From Rubritalea tangerina (GTDB lineage Bacteria; Verrucomicrobiota; Verrucomicrobiia; Verrucomicrobiales; Akkermansiaceae), in assembly GCF_042683245.1 (NCBI RefSeq), contig NZ_JBHUJB010000035.1, forward strand, positions 124,001-188,000: 64,000 nt of DNA, written 5' to 3'. Positions 1 to 8,858 of this stretch are shown here, piece by piece; the first letter of the stretch is position 1, and the number at the start of each line of letters is the position of its first letter. Below the pieces are notes generated by a model. It made no database searches and was not told the origin of the DNA. It worked only from the letters and a program-made list of their open reading frames with translations. The position numbers and the translations under genes are program-made.

Positions 1-661
1 TTGCCTCCACTTTCCCCTCCCTTAAGGCTGACCGGCTAAACTCTAGTTTGAGGCCGCCGATGGTCTTAAACGCCCTAGGATAGCCATCAGCATCCAACAT
101 GCGTATGAAATCAAACACGCTCTCTAAACTCATATCTTCCACTGGCAACTCACTCTGCTGAGGTGTCCGCCGTACGAAATGCGTTACCTCTCCCTCCTGT
201 ACCACCGGATCTGGTTCATCATTTACCAAAGAGACCACCATCTCCATCGATAACATACCCGCACGTATGTATATTTCTTCAGCAGATCCCCCCTCTAATG
301 ACAAATGCCGCTTCATGTACACAGGTCCAGCGTCTAACTCATTTGTCATCCGCAACGCTGTCATCATCGTGTCTCTATGCCCCCTTACGATCAAATTCTG
401 CAACGGGCTCCCACCACGCCCATAGGGCACATCTGTCATATGGAAACATACACACTCATAGTTTAAAGTTATTTCTTCAGGAACAAAATATGACCAATGC
501 AGAAAAAATACATATCTAACATTAACCTGCTCTTCTATTGCAGACTTCAGTTCTGCAGCTGTAGACACCTCAACTATGTTGCCAGCAATTTTAGATCTAA
601 AGCGCTTAATACTTCTATGATTCCAACTCCTGGAACTAGCGATTATGTATGTTTTACTCAT
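1..661 (-). CDS. formyltransferase-family protein, 3' end outside window
   Basis: Reading the minus strand from an ATG at 661 gives an open frame of 220 codons that runs off the window edge without a stop. The protein has a formyltransferase (PF00551-type) core: FHMTDVPYGRGGSPLQN near residue 80 and ELDAGPVYMK near residue 115, the place of the His and Asp of N10-formyl-THF-dependent formyltransferases. The usual Asn two residues before the His is a Cys here. It starts 10 nt after the PseG-like gene stops, so it is very likely co-transcribed. I infer N-formylation of an amino sugar, probably a pseudaminic acid intermediate, rather than of Met-tRNA. The exact sugar position cannot be read from the sequence. 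Confidence 0.8.
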   Translation of the reverse strand, partial: MSKTYIIASSRSWNHRSIKRFRSKIAGNIVEVSTAAELKSAIEEQVNVRYVFFLHWSYFVPEEITLNYECVCFHMTDVPYGRGGSPLQNLIVRGHRDTMMTALRMTNELDAGPVYMKRHLSLEGGSAEEIYIRAGMLSMEMVVSLVNDEPDPVVQEGEVTHFVRRTPQQSELPVEDMSLESVFDFIRMLDADGYPRAFKTIGGLKLEFSRSALREGKVEA

Positions 662-671
662 ACCGTGTTCA

Positions 672-2363
672 TTATTTGTTACGCTTTTCTATATGCAGAA
701 TGTATTCCTGCCTCTCGTGCTTAAAAAAAGCGGGGTACGATTTATTATCTACTGTTCGTAACAGATTAAATTGTTCTCTCAAACTCAGATCTATATCCAG
801 TTCACTGTCCTGGGGGCCACGCCGACTATAAAATGAACTCTCTCCAATCTGTTGTTTTCTATCAGTAACAAGCTGAGGGTAACTCTCTATGAATTCCTCA
901 CATAAGTGAAACGTCTCCAATGCTTGTAACTCTCTCAACTCATCCACTAATTCATCGCCACGCAATTGTATCTCATTTCGACAATATATCGGGCCAGAAT
1001 CCACCTCGCTCTGAGCCTCAAAGAGTGTAACGGGTATCTTGCTTTTCCCCTCTAATACTTGCCAGGTCATAGGAGACCATCCTTTCCCCTCAGGTAAAGC
1101 ACTCTCATGCACAACGAGATTATGTACATTCCGGTGAAGTACTTCAGACGGAACCATACTCCAAAATGACAAGAGTAAGAGAATGTCTGATGGTGCAATC
1201 TCATTCATATCATAGACAACTTTGACCGAATATCCTCTCTGCATTAGCTGAGAGGCAAACATATCTACTTTTTCCCTCATCCAACCCTTTTCGGCAGTTG
1301 CGATTGTAATTGATAGAGCCCCACTCAACAAAGCGACCACTCTGCTTGCCCCGTGACCATCAATCACTCGTTCCCGAACGGACCCGCTAACAGTTTGATC
1401 TGGTTGAGAAAACCATTTCTCTAGTTGCTTAGCCCATGCCTCAGGACAGTTCTCACAATACCAGCCTAGGTCTAGCGCTAGTTTACGCTCGCTCAACGCC
1501 TCTACTATCGGCTCCTGGTTGTTAGCGATGGTTATCACAGCACCTTTGAGCCCATAATAAAGCCACTCCCAGCATGTACTCCCCCCTGCAGAAACTACAT
1601 AATCCGCCCATGCATACATTTCTGGCATATCCCTCACATTCACTAACAACTCCACATTGTGACGTGATCGCCCAGCTAATAGCTCTAGCTCTTCTTTATT
1701 CTCATTGCCCCCACCAACTAACACTCTCAAAGACATAGGCTCTACATCACTGATATCAAATGACTTTAACACCTTCGAGGTAACATTATCGGGATCCGCA
1801 CCACCCAGCGTTATCAGAACATTTTTAATTGCCCCCCTCACCTCATCTCGTACAGAAGTGCTATGCAGAAACTCCTCTCGCAATAATGCAAATGGAGCTC
1901 CCAATAACCACATAGTATCTGACACCTTCGATCGCCTTTCAGCCCATACCTCAGAATTTAAATTCTGGTTTAGCACAGCATCTGCATGCCACTCCTCACA
2001 GTGACCATAATCATCTACGGCTAGTATTTTTACTCCATTACCATGGACTCCTCTCTGATATTCAGTAGTGAAATGATAACCATCTAACACTATCCACTCT
2101 GCAGAGAGTTCTGCACAGAGTTGTATTGTCGCCCGTACATCATCAGCCCCACCTAGATCAACTTGATCGATCAATACATGATCGATACCACATTCCAATA
2201 CACGCTCCCTAATAGGATCGGGACAGAACACCGACACTATCGTCACTTGCCCACCCCGGCTAATATACGACTGAGCGAGCGCTATCATGCGCATCACATG
2301 CCCAGTCCCAATATGACCACCTGCATCAGCACGTATGACTAATGGTTTCATTACCCGCATCAT
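672..2363 (-). CDS. PseG-like UDP-sugar hydrolase fused to a formyltransferase domain
   Basis: 563 residues. Residues 5-345 match PseG, the hydrolase that releases 2,4-diacetamido-2,4,6-trideoxy-L-altrose from UDP in pseudaminic acid synthesis. The glycine-rich RADAGGHIGTGHVMR stretch with His22 and the GT-B-like SAGGSTCWEWLYYG near 258 are visible. Residues 350-563 form a second domain with HESALPEGKGWSP (His419) and EVDSGPIY (Asp455), as in PF00551 formyltransferases, but the Asn normally before the His is Val. Ordinary PseG is about 340 residues, so this is a true fusion. The start overlaps the upstream stop by ATGA; Met2 or Met5 are alternative starts. The fusion suggests hydrolysis and N-formylation are coupled on one intermediate. 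Confidence 0.85.
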   Translation of the reverse strand: MMRVMKPLVIRADAGGHIGTGHVMRMIALAQSYISRGGQVTIVSVFCPDPIRERVLECGIDHVLIDQVDLGGADDVRATIQLCAELSAEWIVLDGYHFTTEYQRGVHGNGVKILAVDDYGHCEEWHADAVLNQNLNSEVWAERRSKVSDTMWLLGAPFALLREEFLHSTSVRDEVRGAIKNVLITLGGADPDNVTSKVLKSFDISDVEPMSLRVLVGGGNENKEELELLAGRSRHNVELLVNVRDMPEMYAWADYVVSAGGSTCWEWLYYGLKGAVITIANNQEPIVEALSERKLALDLGWYCENCPEAWAKQLEKWFSQPDQTVSGSVRERVIDGHGASRVVALLSGALSITIATAEKGWMREKVDMFASQLMQRGYSVKVVYDMNEIAPSDILLLLSFWSMVPSEVLHRNVHNLVVHESALPEGKGWSPMTWQVLEGKSKIPVTLFEAQSEVDSGPIYCRNEIQLRGDELVDELRELQALETFHLCEEFIESYPQLVTDRKQQIGESSFYSRRGPQDSELDIDLSLREQFNLLRTVDNKSYPAFFKHERQEYILHIEKRNK

Positions 2364-4420
2364 GAATTAAGTCTCCTAAAACCACCATGAGAACAAGTGC
2401 CTGCACGATCATAGACAGAACCTTCACGCAGACTCTGCTCCAATACCTCTACTACCTCAGCTACACATGATTCATAGTGGCTTAGCTCTTCCTCTTGGTG
2501 AGCGCACGTTGCATAAAAACTTCCATTATCCAGAACTCCACGCTCCAGCATCTCCTTACACCATAAAGTCTTCAGCGCTCTATTCAGAGCCTGATCATCA
2601 TAACAAAAAGCCATGTGCGATAGCGGTGCCATTGCCCTATCTCCTACGGAAAAACGCAAGCTGCTTTTCCCTAATTGGGATTCCCAGATTTCTTGAACCC
2701 TCACTCCAGCCTTTTCTATTAATTCTGGTGCATTCAGTTGCTCAAACCGGTCAATAGTCGCAAGCGCTGCTGTTGGCCCTATTCTCTCAGTCCAATAAGT
2801 AGATGATATAAAGGTATCTTGCGCAGCCTCCATCACCTCTTCACGTCCCACAACGGCTCCAAAAGCTATACCGTTACTTAAACCTTTACCAAATACCGCT
2901 ATGTCAGGGTTCACCCCGTATAAAAGATGAACACCGCCAATATTTTTGCGCCAACCAGATGTAATCTCATCAAAGACTAACACTGCAGACTCATCATCTA
3001 CCTTGGCTCGAATGTGTTTTAAAAACTCAACATCTGGAGCTTGATAACGTTGGGGCTCCATTACCACTGCTGCTATTCTGCCTGAATGCTCAGCCATAAG
3101 TGCGTCAAACCCATCCTTATCATTAAAGTGAAATGGTACCGCAGTCCCCTTAAGCCCCTTAGGCACACCTGCCGGACTTAAGCCTGGTAACAATAACTGA
3201 TCTAAACCCTGAGAGTGTGTTAAATTCGTCGCTAAATACCAATCACTCCATCCATGATAACCACATAAAAGCACAACCTCTTTGCTCGTTGAGGCCCTAG
3301 CAATCCTTACCGCTATTGCCATACTTTCACCACCACTTCGAGAATAACGAACCCTATCAGCCCATGGATGCAAAGCACACAACTTCTCAGCTAGCGCAAC
3401 CTCCTCTGGAGCATTTAAGGTAGACATACTTCCACGACTAACAGCTTCGCATACTTTAGCGTTAACATAACTATCAGATGTCCCCAAAATACAACTTCCT
3501 ATACCACTAGTTGACATATCTAAATAGCCTCTACCATCCAAATCCTTCACCCAAGCTCCCTTAGCCGATTGATAATATGACGGCCATCTGTCAGGTAAAA
3601 ACATCTCAGGTCTCTTGGACAAAAGCTGCGTACCTCCAGGAATGAGCTGTTTCGCTTTTTTATATAAATCCTGACCTTTCCCCTCAAATGGTGATAAAGG
3701 ACCGCTCTCTCTGACTGAACTGCTAACTCTTAAGCATCCCTCCTGAGTTGCCCATGCAACAACATTCCCCATCTCAAAAGATTTATCTCCTAACGCCTCT
3801 ATCACATTGCGCACCCAAAGGTAATCTTCCTCAGTATCAACAGTCCAACGGTAATCTGAATAATCTACATCTGAGCTTAAAGCACTAGTATCATAGGACT
3901 CTAGTGCCTTTCGTAACCCCGCAGTCACATGCTCCCTCAATGAGGGATCATTTACATTTTGGTGTAACCTCTTTAACACATTAAACTTAATCACTTCAAC
4001 GTCTAGTCCGTCGGGATAAAAACGAGGTGATATATTACTAGTATAATCTCCTTTTGTAAATAAATGCTGGTCGACTACTTTATCAATTACTGATGGGTCT
4101 AACAGGGGACAATCAGCTGTGATTCTTACTACGTGCTGGGCTGCATGCGCCACAGCTGCCGAGTAATAACGCTTTAAAACATCATCCAAATCCCCTCGGA
4201 AACATGGAACTCCACTATCAATACATAATGCCTCTATCGCATCATCTGTTGGATCTGTCGAGGTAGCCACAACTACACTATCAACTAATTTCGCAGATTC
4301 TACTCTCGTAACAACCTCCTCTAGTATCTTTCTCCGCCCCAGAGGCATGAGAACCTTCCCGGGCAAACGGCTAGAGCTGTATCTAGCTTGAATAATTGCT
4401 ACTACTTTACTTCCACTCAT
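2360..4420 (-). CDS. SpsF-like cytidylyltransferase fused to class III aminotransferase
   Basis: 686 residues from the ATG at 4420; a GTG at 4423 would add one. Residues 5-235 are an SpsF-type NTP transferase (COG1861), with IIQARYSSSRLPGKVL at the N-terminus and the RITADCPLLDP motif near 100, expected to make a CMP-sugar. Residues 250-680 are a glutamate-1-semialdehyde-aminomutase-like PLP enzyme (IPGGTQLLSKRPE near 260, VFDEITSGWRKN near 485, PLP lysine in FGKGLSNG near 512). It sits between the aldo/keto reductase (4 nt gap) and the PseG fusion (4 nt overlap). It may replace stand-alone PseF, but the substrate of the aminotransferase half is unknown. Confidence 0.85.
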   Translation of the reverse strand: MSGSKVVAIIQARYSSSRLPGKVLMPLGRRKILEEVVTRVESAKLVDSVVVATSTDPTDDAIEALCIDSGVPCFRGDLDDVLKRYYSAAVAHAAQHVVRITADCPLLDPSVIDKVVDQHLFTKGDYTSNISPRFYPDGLDVEVIKFNVLKRLHQNVNDPSLREHVTAGLRKALESYDTSALSSDVDYSDYRWTVDTEEDYLWVRNVIEALGDKSFEMGNVVAWATQEGCLRVSSSVRESGPLSPFEGKGQDLYKKAKQLIPGGTQLLSKRPEMFLPDRWPSYYQSAKGAWVKDLDGRGYLDMSTSGIGSCILGTSDSYVNAKVCEAVSRGSMSTLNAPEEVALAEKLCALHPWADRVRYSRSGGESMAIAVRIARASTSKEVVLLCGYHGWSDWYLATNLTHSQGLDQLLLPGLSPAGVPKGLKGTAVPFHFNDKDGFDALMAEHSGRIAAVVMEPQRYQAPDVEFLKHIRAKVDDESAVLVFDEITSGWRKNIGGVHLLYGVNPDIAVFGKGLSNGIAFGAVVGREEVMEAAQDTFISSTYWTERIGPTAALATIDRFEQLNAPELIEKAGVRVQEIWESQLGKSSLRFSVGDRAMAPLSHMAFCYDDQALNRALKTLWCKEMLERGVLDNGSFYATCAHQEEELSHYESCVAEVVEVLEQSLREGSVYDRAGTCSHGGFRRLNS

Positions 4421-4424
4421 CACA

Positions 4425-5306
4425 TTATCTCCATTTTCGAGGATCCACCAGAACTGGACCCAACTTATTTAACTCTGATTTCCACGCTTCGGCTATATCT
4501 AACCGATTTTCCGCTTTTTTCGCAAAATCTATGTTTTTTAACAATTGTTCAGGCTTTTCAGCACCAATTACTAAGTCCCCCTCCATGAACCTTGCCGCAT
4601 CCGCAAAACAAAGTTCCTGAATACTACAAGCATGCCTTTCGCAGAACGCATGAAGTAGCACAAGAGCCTGATGAGCCCCCGGTATCCCCTTCAACTGCGG
4701 ACTAGTCAGCGGTAGAAAAAATAAGCCTTGGAGAAAAAGGCTCCTTACATAAACCCTCACACCTCTCTCACGACATTTCTGAAAAAAACCAGCATCTACA
4801 AATGACCTATCAAACAGATTACTAGGTACCTGTATAATTTTTGCTCCGAACTTCTCTACCGCTAGCTCAGCCTCATCTACAGTGTAAACTGATACGCCTA
4901 CCTTCCCAACACTTCCTGAGTTCGTTAAATTAAAAAAGTGCTCTAATACTGCCTCGTCCGCCTCGTATAACTCACTTGGTGAATGCAACATCACACCTGC
5001 TAGCTTTGCTAGCTGAAGCTTATCGATAGAATCCTGTATTTGTGAATCAATCTCTTCACGGCTCCCCAGTGTAGCAATTTTAGTGATAACTGAAGCTTCT
5101 CTAACATAATCGGACGAGAGCATACTAAAACATTCACCCAATACACTTTCAGCCTCCCCATAGCACTTCGCTGTATCAAAACAATTGATCCCATTTCTGA
5201 AACTCTGCTCGACTATTTCAAGCGCTCTATGAATGTCTGGCATGCCAGATTCATTTGCCACTCCGTAATCGAGACCTAACTGAGCCGTCCCTGTTACCAA
5301 TCTCAT
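4425..5306 (-). CDS. aldo/keto reductase of the pseudaminate cluster
   Basis: 293 residues, full length for an aldo/keto reductase TIM barrel. GTAQLGLDYGVANESG opens the protein, FDTAKCYGEAESVLG near residue 43 carries the Asp and Tyr of the catalytic tetrad, and VMLHSPSE near 105 supplies the His region. NADPH-dependent reduction of a sugar carbonyl is the family activity. The gene ends next to the start of the cytidylyltransferase fusion and starts 15 nt after the GNAT gene, so it belongs to the same transcript. Reductases of this type often accompany SpsF and formyltransferase genes in nonulosonate loci, but the substrate is not established. Confidence 0.8.
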   Translation of the reverse strand: MRLVTGTAQLGLDYGVANESGMPDIHRALEIVEQSFRNGINCFDTAKCYGEAESVLGECFSMLSSDYVREASVITKIATLGSREEIDSQIQDSIDKLQLAKLAGVMLHSPSELYEADEAVLEHFFNLTNSGSVGKVGVSVYTVDEAELAVEKFGAKIIQVPSNLFDRSFVDAGFFQKCRERGVRVYVRSLFLQGLFFLPLTSPQLKGIPGAHQALVLLHAFCERHACSIQELCFADAARFMEGDLVIGAEKPEQLLKNIDFAKKAENRLDIAEAWKSELNKLGPVLVDPRKWR

Positions 5307-5321
5307 AATCGTATGGTCGCC

Positions 5322-5867
5322 TTAGATAGGGTAATCCGACGCCAAAATGGCCATCCTCACAGTATCCAACATCTCCCCATCTTTGAAAAAGGATTCCCTG
5401 TACAACCCTTCTCTCACAAATCCTACTTTTTCATAACAACGGATTGCTCCGATATGATCAGCAATAACACCCAATGAAACTCTATGTAAGTTTAACCTTG
5501 AAAATGCATGCCTTAACACCAAATCAATGGATTCTTTACCAACTCCTACCCCTCTCGCTGATTCTTCACCAACCATGATCCCTAACTCAGCTCGGCGGTG
5601 AACCCAATCGATAGGACCTAGCTTGATATTCCCTACATGCTCATCATTCTCTTTCAAAAAAATCCCTAAAAATAACATGTTGGAATTCTTATTAGTGTCT
5701 GCAACAAAGCTTTGAATATCAGAAATTGTGTTAGGAAAGGAGCCCACTTCTAAATACTCTGTCACAGCCCGGTCATTCAGCCATCTCTCGTATCTAACTG
5801 TCACATCATCAAGTGAAAGCTTTCTTAAAAAGACCGAATTACCATCTAAAAAAATAGAATCACTCAT
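5322..5867 (-). CDS. GNAT N-acetyltransferase, PseH-like
   Basis: 181 residues, a RimJ/RimL-type GNAT. The acetyl-CoA loop is GEESARGVGVGKESID near residue 100, and the end of the fold is IGAIRCYEKVGFVREG near 142. PseH acetylates the 4-amino group of UDP-4-amino-4,6-dideoxy-L-AltNAc, and this gene follows pseC with a 4-nt overlap, which is the usual pathway order. I assign PseH function mainly from context, as GNAT substrates are hard to predict from sequence. With formyltransferase domains in the same operon, the final sugar may carry acetyl and formyl groups on different nitrogens. Confidence 0.78.
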   Translation of the reverse strand: MSDSIFLDGNSVFLRKLSLDDVTVRYERWLNDRAVTEYLEVGSFPNTISDIQSFVADTNKNSNMLFLGIFLKENDEHVGNIKLGPIDWVHRRAELGIMVGEESARGVGVGKESIDLVLRHAFSRLNLHRVSLGVIADHIGAIRCYEKVGFVREGLYRESFFKDGEMLDTVRMAILASDYPI

Positions 5868-7051
5868 GCTGTTAAAATTTCCCTAAGTTTAGCCGTAATA
5901 TGATATACGTCGCCATCTGACATTGCTGGAAACAACGGCAAACTCAAAGCTTTTTCATAAAAGTTTTCAGCAGCCTTACACTTACCTAAAGCATATCCAT
6001 AAACCTCGCGATACCACGGCTGCAGATAAACTGGTATGTACAACACTTGACTCCCAATCCCCTCATCTCTCAGCTCACTCATCACTCGCGTGCGGCTTTT
6101 ACCGACCTTCTTAAAATCGATCTGCAGAGTATATAAATGCCAAGATACATCATCCTTCGCAGATTTTTGCTTGGGTGTCTGAACACAGAATACACCCTCA
6201 AGCTGCTCATTGTAGAGACTCACTATTTCTTGCCTCCGCCTGACAAATGAATCCAGTCGAGAGAGCTGGCTTAAACCTAGCGCACATTGCATGTCTGTAA
6301 TGCGATAATTGTATCCTAAATCATGCATTTCATAATACCATGGCCCCTTTTCATCAAAAGCCTCACTTTCTCCACCTAAACCGGTAAACTCAGATTCCTC
6401 ACGTGTCATACCGTGGGTCCGAAGTTGACGCGCTTTCGCAGCGTACTGATCATCATTCGTCACCAACATCCCCCCCTCTCCTGTAGTCATCGTTTTCACT
6501 GGGTGAAAACTAAATGTCGTCATGTCAGCCCATGGGTGCCCGCCTAACTTCCAACTTTGCCCACCTCGATCTATAGCCCCCCCTGTACCATGACACGCAT
6601 CCTCGATAACCACTGCTCCTCTCTGCTTCGCATAGGCATAGATGTTTTCCATGTCAGCAGATTGACCCGCATACGCCACGGGTATCACCGCTTTGACATC
6701 ACTCTGCCACATGTCACATAAAGCAGGGAAACTCATTGCATACGTGTCAGGGTCAATATCACAAAAATCAGGGGTCGCCCCGACAAATGCGGCGCAATTC
6801 GCTGATGCTAAAAACGTATTCGGTGATGTAATCACCCTATCACCCTGCCCTACCCCAGCAACTAAAAGCGCAAGATGCAATGCAGCAGTCCCATTGGAAA
6901 CAGCAATCGCATGCTTCACCCCAACATATTCAGCAAAAGCTTTCTCAAACTCTTCAACTTTTGGCCCGCATGTTAGAAAATCTGACGAGAATACCTCAAT
7001 AACAGCCTTAATGTCGCTTTCCGTTATATTCTGTTTACCGTATGGAATCAC
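5864..7051 (-). CDS. pseC: UDP-4-amino-4,6-dideoxy-N-acetyl-L-altrosamine transaminase
   Basis: 395 residues, a DegT/DnrJ/EryC1/StrS aminotransferase. The N-terminus MIPYGKQNITESDI is typical of PseC, and the PLP lysine lies in FSFHPVKTMTTGEGG near residue 190. It aminates C4 of the 4-keto sugar made by PseB. The start is a GTG at 7051; an in-frame stop lies only a few codons upstream and no ATG fits, so GTG is the best choice. It follows pseB by 18 nt and overlaps the GNAT gene by 4 nt. The gene order pseB-pseC-pseH-like supports the assignment strongly. Confidence 0.9.
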   Translation of the reverse strand: MIPYGKQNITESDIKAVIEVFSSDFLTCGPKVEEFEKAFAEYVGVKHAIAVSNGTAALHLALLVAGVGQGDRVITSPNTFLASANCAAFVGATPDFCDIDPDTYAMSFPALCDMWQSDVKAVIPVAYAGQSADMENIYAYAKQRGAVVIEDACHGTGGAIDRGGQSWKLGGHPWADMTTFSFHPVKTMTTGEGGMLVTNDDQYAAKARQLRTHGMTREESEFTGLGGESEAFDEKGPWYYEMHDLGYNYRITDMQCALGLSQLSRLDSFVRRRQEIVSLYNEQLEGVFCVQTPKQKSAKDDVSWHLYTLQIDFKKVGKSRTRVMSELRDEGIGSQVLYIPVYLQPWYREVYGYALGKCKAAENFYEKALSLPLFPAMSDGDVYHITAKLREILTA

Positions 7052-7069
7052 TATTTCTTGATCTATGAG

Positions 7070-8074
7070 TTATTGAAGAGGCCCTACATGCTTCTCTATC
7101 TCTCCTCGCATCTCCTCGACACTTAAAAAACTGTCGTTAGAACCAGAGCTGTATGAGAAGCCCACAGGCACGGCCTTTGCATTAAAGGCTGATTTGAATT
7201 CCTCCAAATCCCAGCTAGGAGTTTGTGGCAATATCACAAAATAATTCCCTAAATCATAAGTCGTAAATGAATCAGAACTTGTGATCATTTCCTCATGTAT
7301 TTTCTCACCGGGGCGAATACCTATCTCCGGTTTCTCGCACTCTGGACCAATGGCCTCTGCGACATCAGTTATTCTGTAGGATGGAATCTTAGGAACATAA
7401 AGCTCACCACCCCAGGCGTTTTCCAGCGCATGTAAAACCATGGCTACTCCATCCTCTAAAGAAATATTGAAACGAGTCATCCGACTATCTGTTATCGGAA
7501 GAACCCCTTCCCCACGCTTCTTCATAAAAAAGGGTATAACCGAACCATTAGATCCCATAACATTTCCATAACGTACAACTGAGAACCTAATATCTTGCTT
7601 TCCTCTAATATTATTTGCCGCAATAAATAATTTATCGGATGCGAGCTTGGTTGCTCCATATAAATTAATTGGCGCACAAGCCTTATCTGTAGAGAGCGCA
7701 ACCACATCCTTCACCCCACAACTTAAAGCTGCTTTAATCACATTCTCAGCTCCTCCTATATTGGTCTTAACACACTCATCGGGGTTATACTCAGCAATGT
7801 GCACATGCTTCATAGCTGCAGCATGTACCACTGCATCTACATCGTTAAATGCTCGCTTCAAGCGCTCAAGATCTCGGACATCTCCAATAAAATAGCGAAT
7901 CGACGGATACTTCTCTACAGGAAAGTCCTGAGCCATCTGAAACTGCTTTTGTTCGTCACGAGAAAAAATGATCAAGCGCTTCACGTCTGGCCACTTCGAT
8001 AAAATCGTACTTGCAAGTTCCTTACCAAGAGAACCTGTCCCTCCTGTAATCAATACACTTTTTCCATTTAACAT
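7070..8074 (-). CDS. pseB: UDP-N-acetylglucosamine 4,6-dehydratase (inverting)
   Basis: 334 residues, an extended SDR with the NAD-binding ITGGTGSLGKE at residue 9. The inverting dehydratase signature is TDKACAPINLYGATK near residue 130, where the usual Tyr-x3-Lys is YGATK. It converts UDP-GlcNAc to UDP-2-acetamido-2,6-dideoxy-L-arabino-hexos-4-ulose, the first step to pseudaminic acid. The start overlaps the end of the WecG/TagA-like gene by 7 nt, so translation may be coupled. Length and motifs are normal. Confidence 0.93.
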   Translation of the reverse strand: MLNGKSVLITGGTGSLGKELASTILSKWPDVKRLIIFSRDEQKQFQMAQDFPVEKYPSIRYFIGDVRDLERLKRAFNDVDAVVHAAAMKHVHIAEYNPDECVKTNIGGAENVIKAALSCGVKDVVALSTDKACAPINLYGATKLASDKLFIAANNIRGKQDIRFSVVRYGNVMGSNGSVIPFFMKKRGEGVLPITDSRMTRFNISLEDGVAMVLHALENAWGGELYVPKIPSYRITDVAEAIGPECEKPEIGIRPGEKIHEEMITSSDSFTTYDLGNYFVILPQTPSWDLEEFKSAFNAKAVPVGFSYSSGSNDSFLSVEEMRGEIEKHVGPLQ

Positions 8075-8850
8075 AGCTTTATACCTCTAATGTAAAAATA
8101 TAAAAACAAAGAATTATATTTAAAATACCTCTTCCACAACCTCCTCGGCTCTTTGATCAAACGATATAGCCACTCCAAACCATACTTCTGTATAATGGGT
8201 GGAGCTTGATCAACCTCTCCAGCATGAAAAGCAAAAGCCGCTCCGACACCAAAATAACAGCCACCTGGGAGCACATCTTTATGTTTGGCTATCCACCTTT
8301 CTTGTTTGGGGCAGCCGAGGCCAACCCACACGAGGTTTGCCCCAGATTCTCGTATTCTATCTTTGATTCGTTCAAACTCATCTTCTGACCATTCTCCAAA
8401 TGGAGGAGAGTATGACCCCACAATCTTTGCAGCTGGATGTTCATCTGAAAAACGTTGCTCTAACTTCTTAAGAGTTGAAGGAGAACCTCCTAAAAAAAAA
8501 TGCTTCAGATCTTCTTGGCCTTCAGAGGCTTTAATGGACTCAACCATAAGTGTTGGCCCATAGACTCTATCAGATAAAGCTCGCTCGTTATGTTTACGTA
8601 ATTCCCTATTGATCGCCCACACTAGGGGCATCCCATCTGGGCAAATGAGGTCGAATTGTTGCATGACCTCACCAAACTCAGCTTCATGCCTCGCTAGAGC
8701 TGCCACATGAGTGTTCGCCGCCTCGATAGCGTAAGCCCTATCGGCTAAGCGAGCTTTCTCGAAAACCCAATCAATAGCTGATCGGTAATCTACTACAGCA
8801 ACCGGAAGGCCAATAACGTCGACGGTCTTAATATTGGGGTTTTGAGACAA
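8068..8850 (-). CDS. WecG/TagA/CpsF family glycosyltransferase
   Basis: 260 residues of the GT26 family. The family blocks are visible: AANTHVAALARHE near 44, DLICPDGMPLVWAIN near 67 and WVGLGCPKQERWIAKH near 175. These enzymes add the second sugar (ManNAcA, ManNAc or similar) to an undecaprenyl-linked acceptor at the inner face of the membrane. The likely start is a TTG at 8850, because no ATG lies close by; the preceding gene ends at 8859. The position between UDP-glucuronate decarboxylase and pseB places it in the glycan assembly operon. Confidence 0.87.
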   Translation of the reverse strand: MSQNPNIKTVDVIGLPVAVVDYRSAIDWVFEKARLADRAYAIEAANTHVAALARHEAEFGEVMQQFDLICPDGMPLVWAINRELRKHNERALSDRVYGPTLMVESIKASEGQEDLKHFFLGGSPSTLKKLEQRFSDEHPAAKIVGSYSPPFGEWSEDEFERIKDRIRESGANLVWVGLGCPKQERWIAKHKDVLPGGCYFGVGAAFAFHAGEVDQAPPIIQKYGLEWLYRLIKEPRRLWKRYFKYNSLFLYFYIRGIKLC

Positions 8851-8858
8851 AATCGGAC

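Noticed and set aside
163..831. Plus-strand frames of 60-118 codons at the left edge
   Set aside because: They oppose the formyltransferase gene (1-661) and the PseG fusion, which have clear motifs; the plus frames have no recognisable domain.
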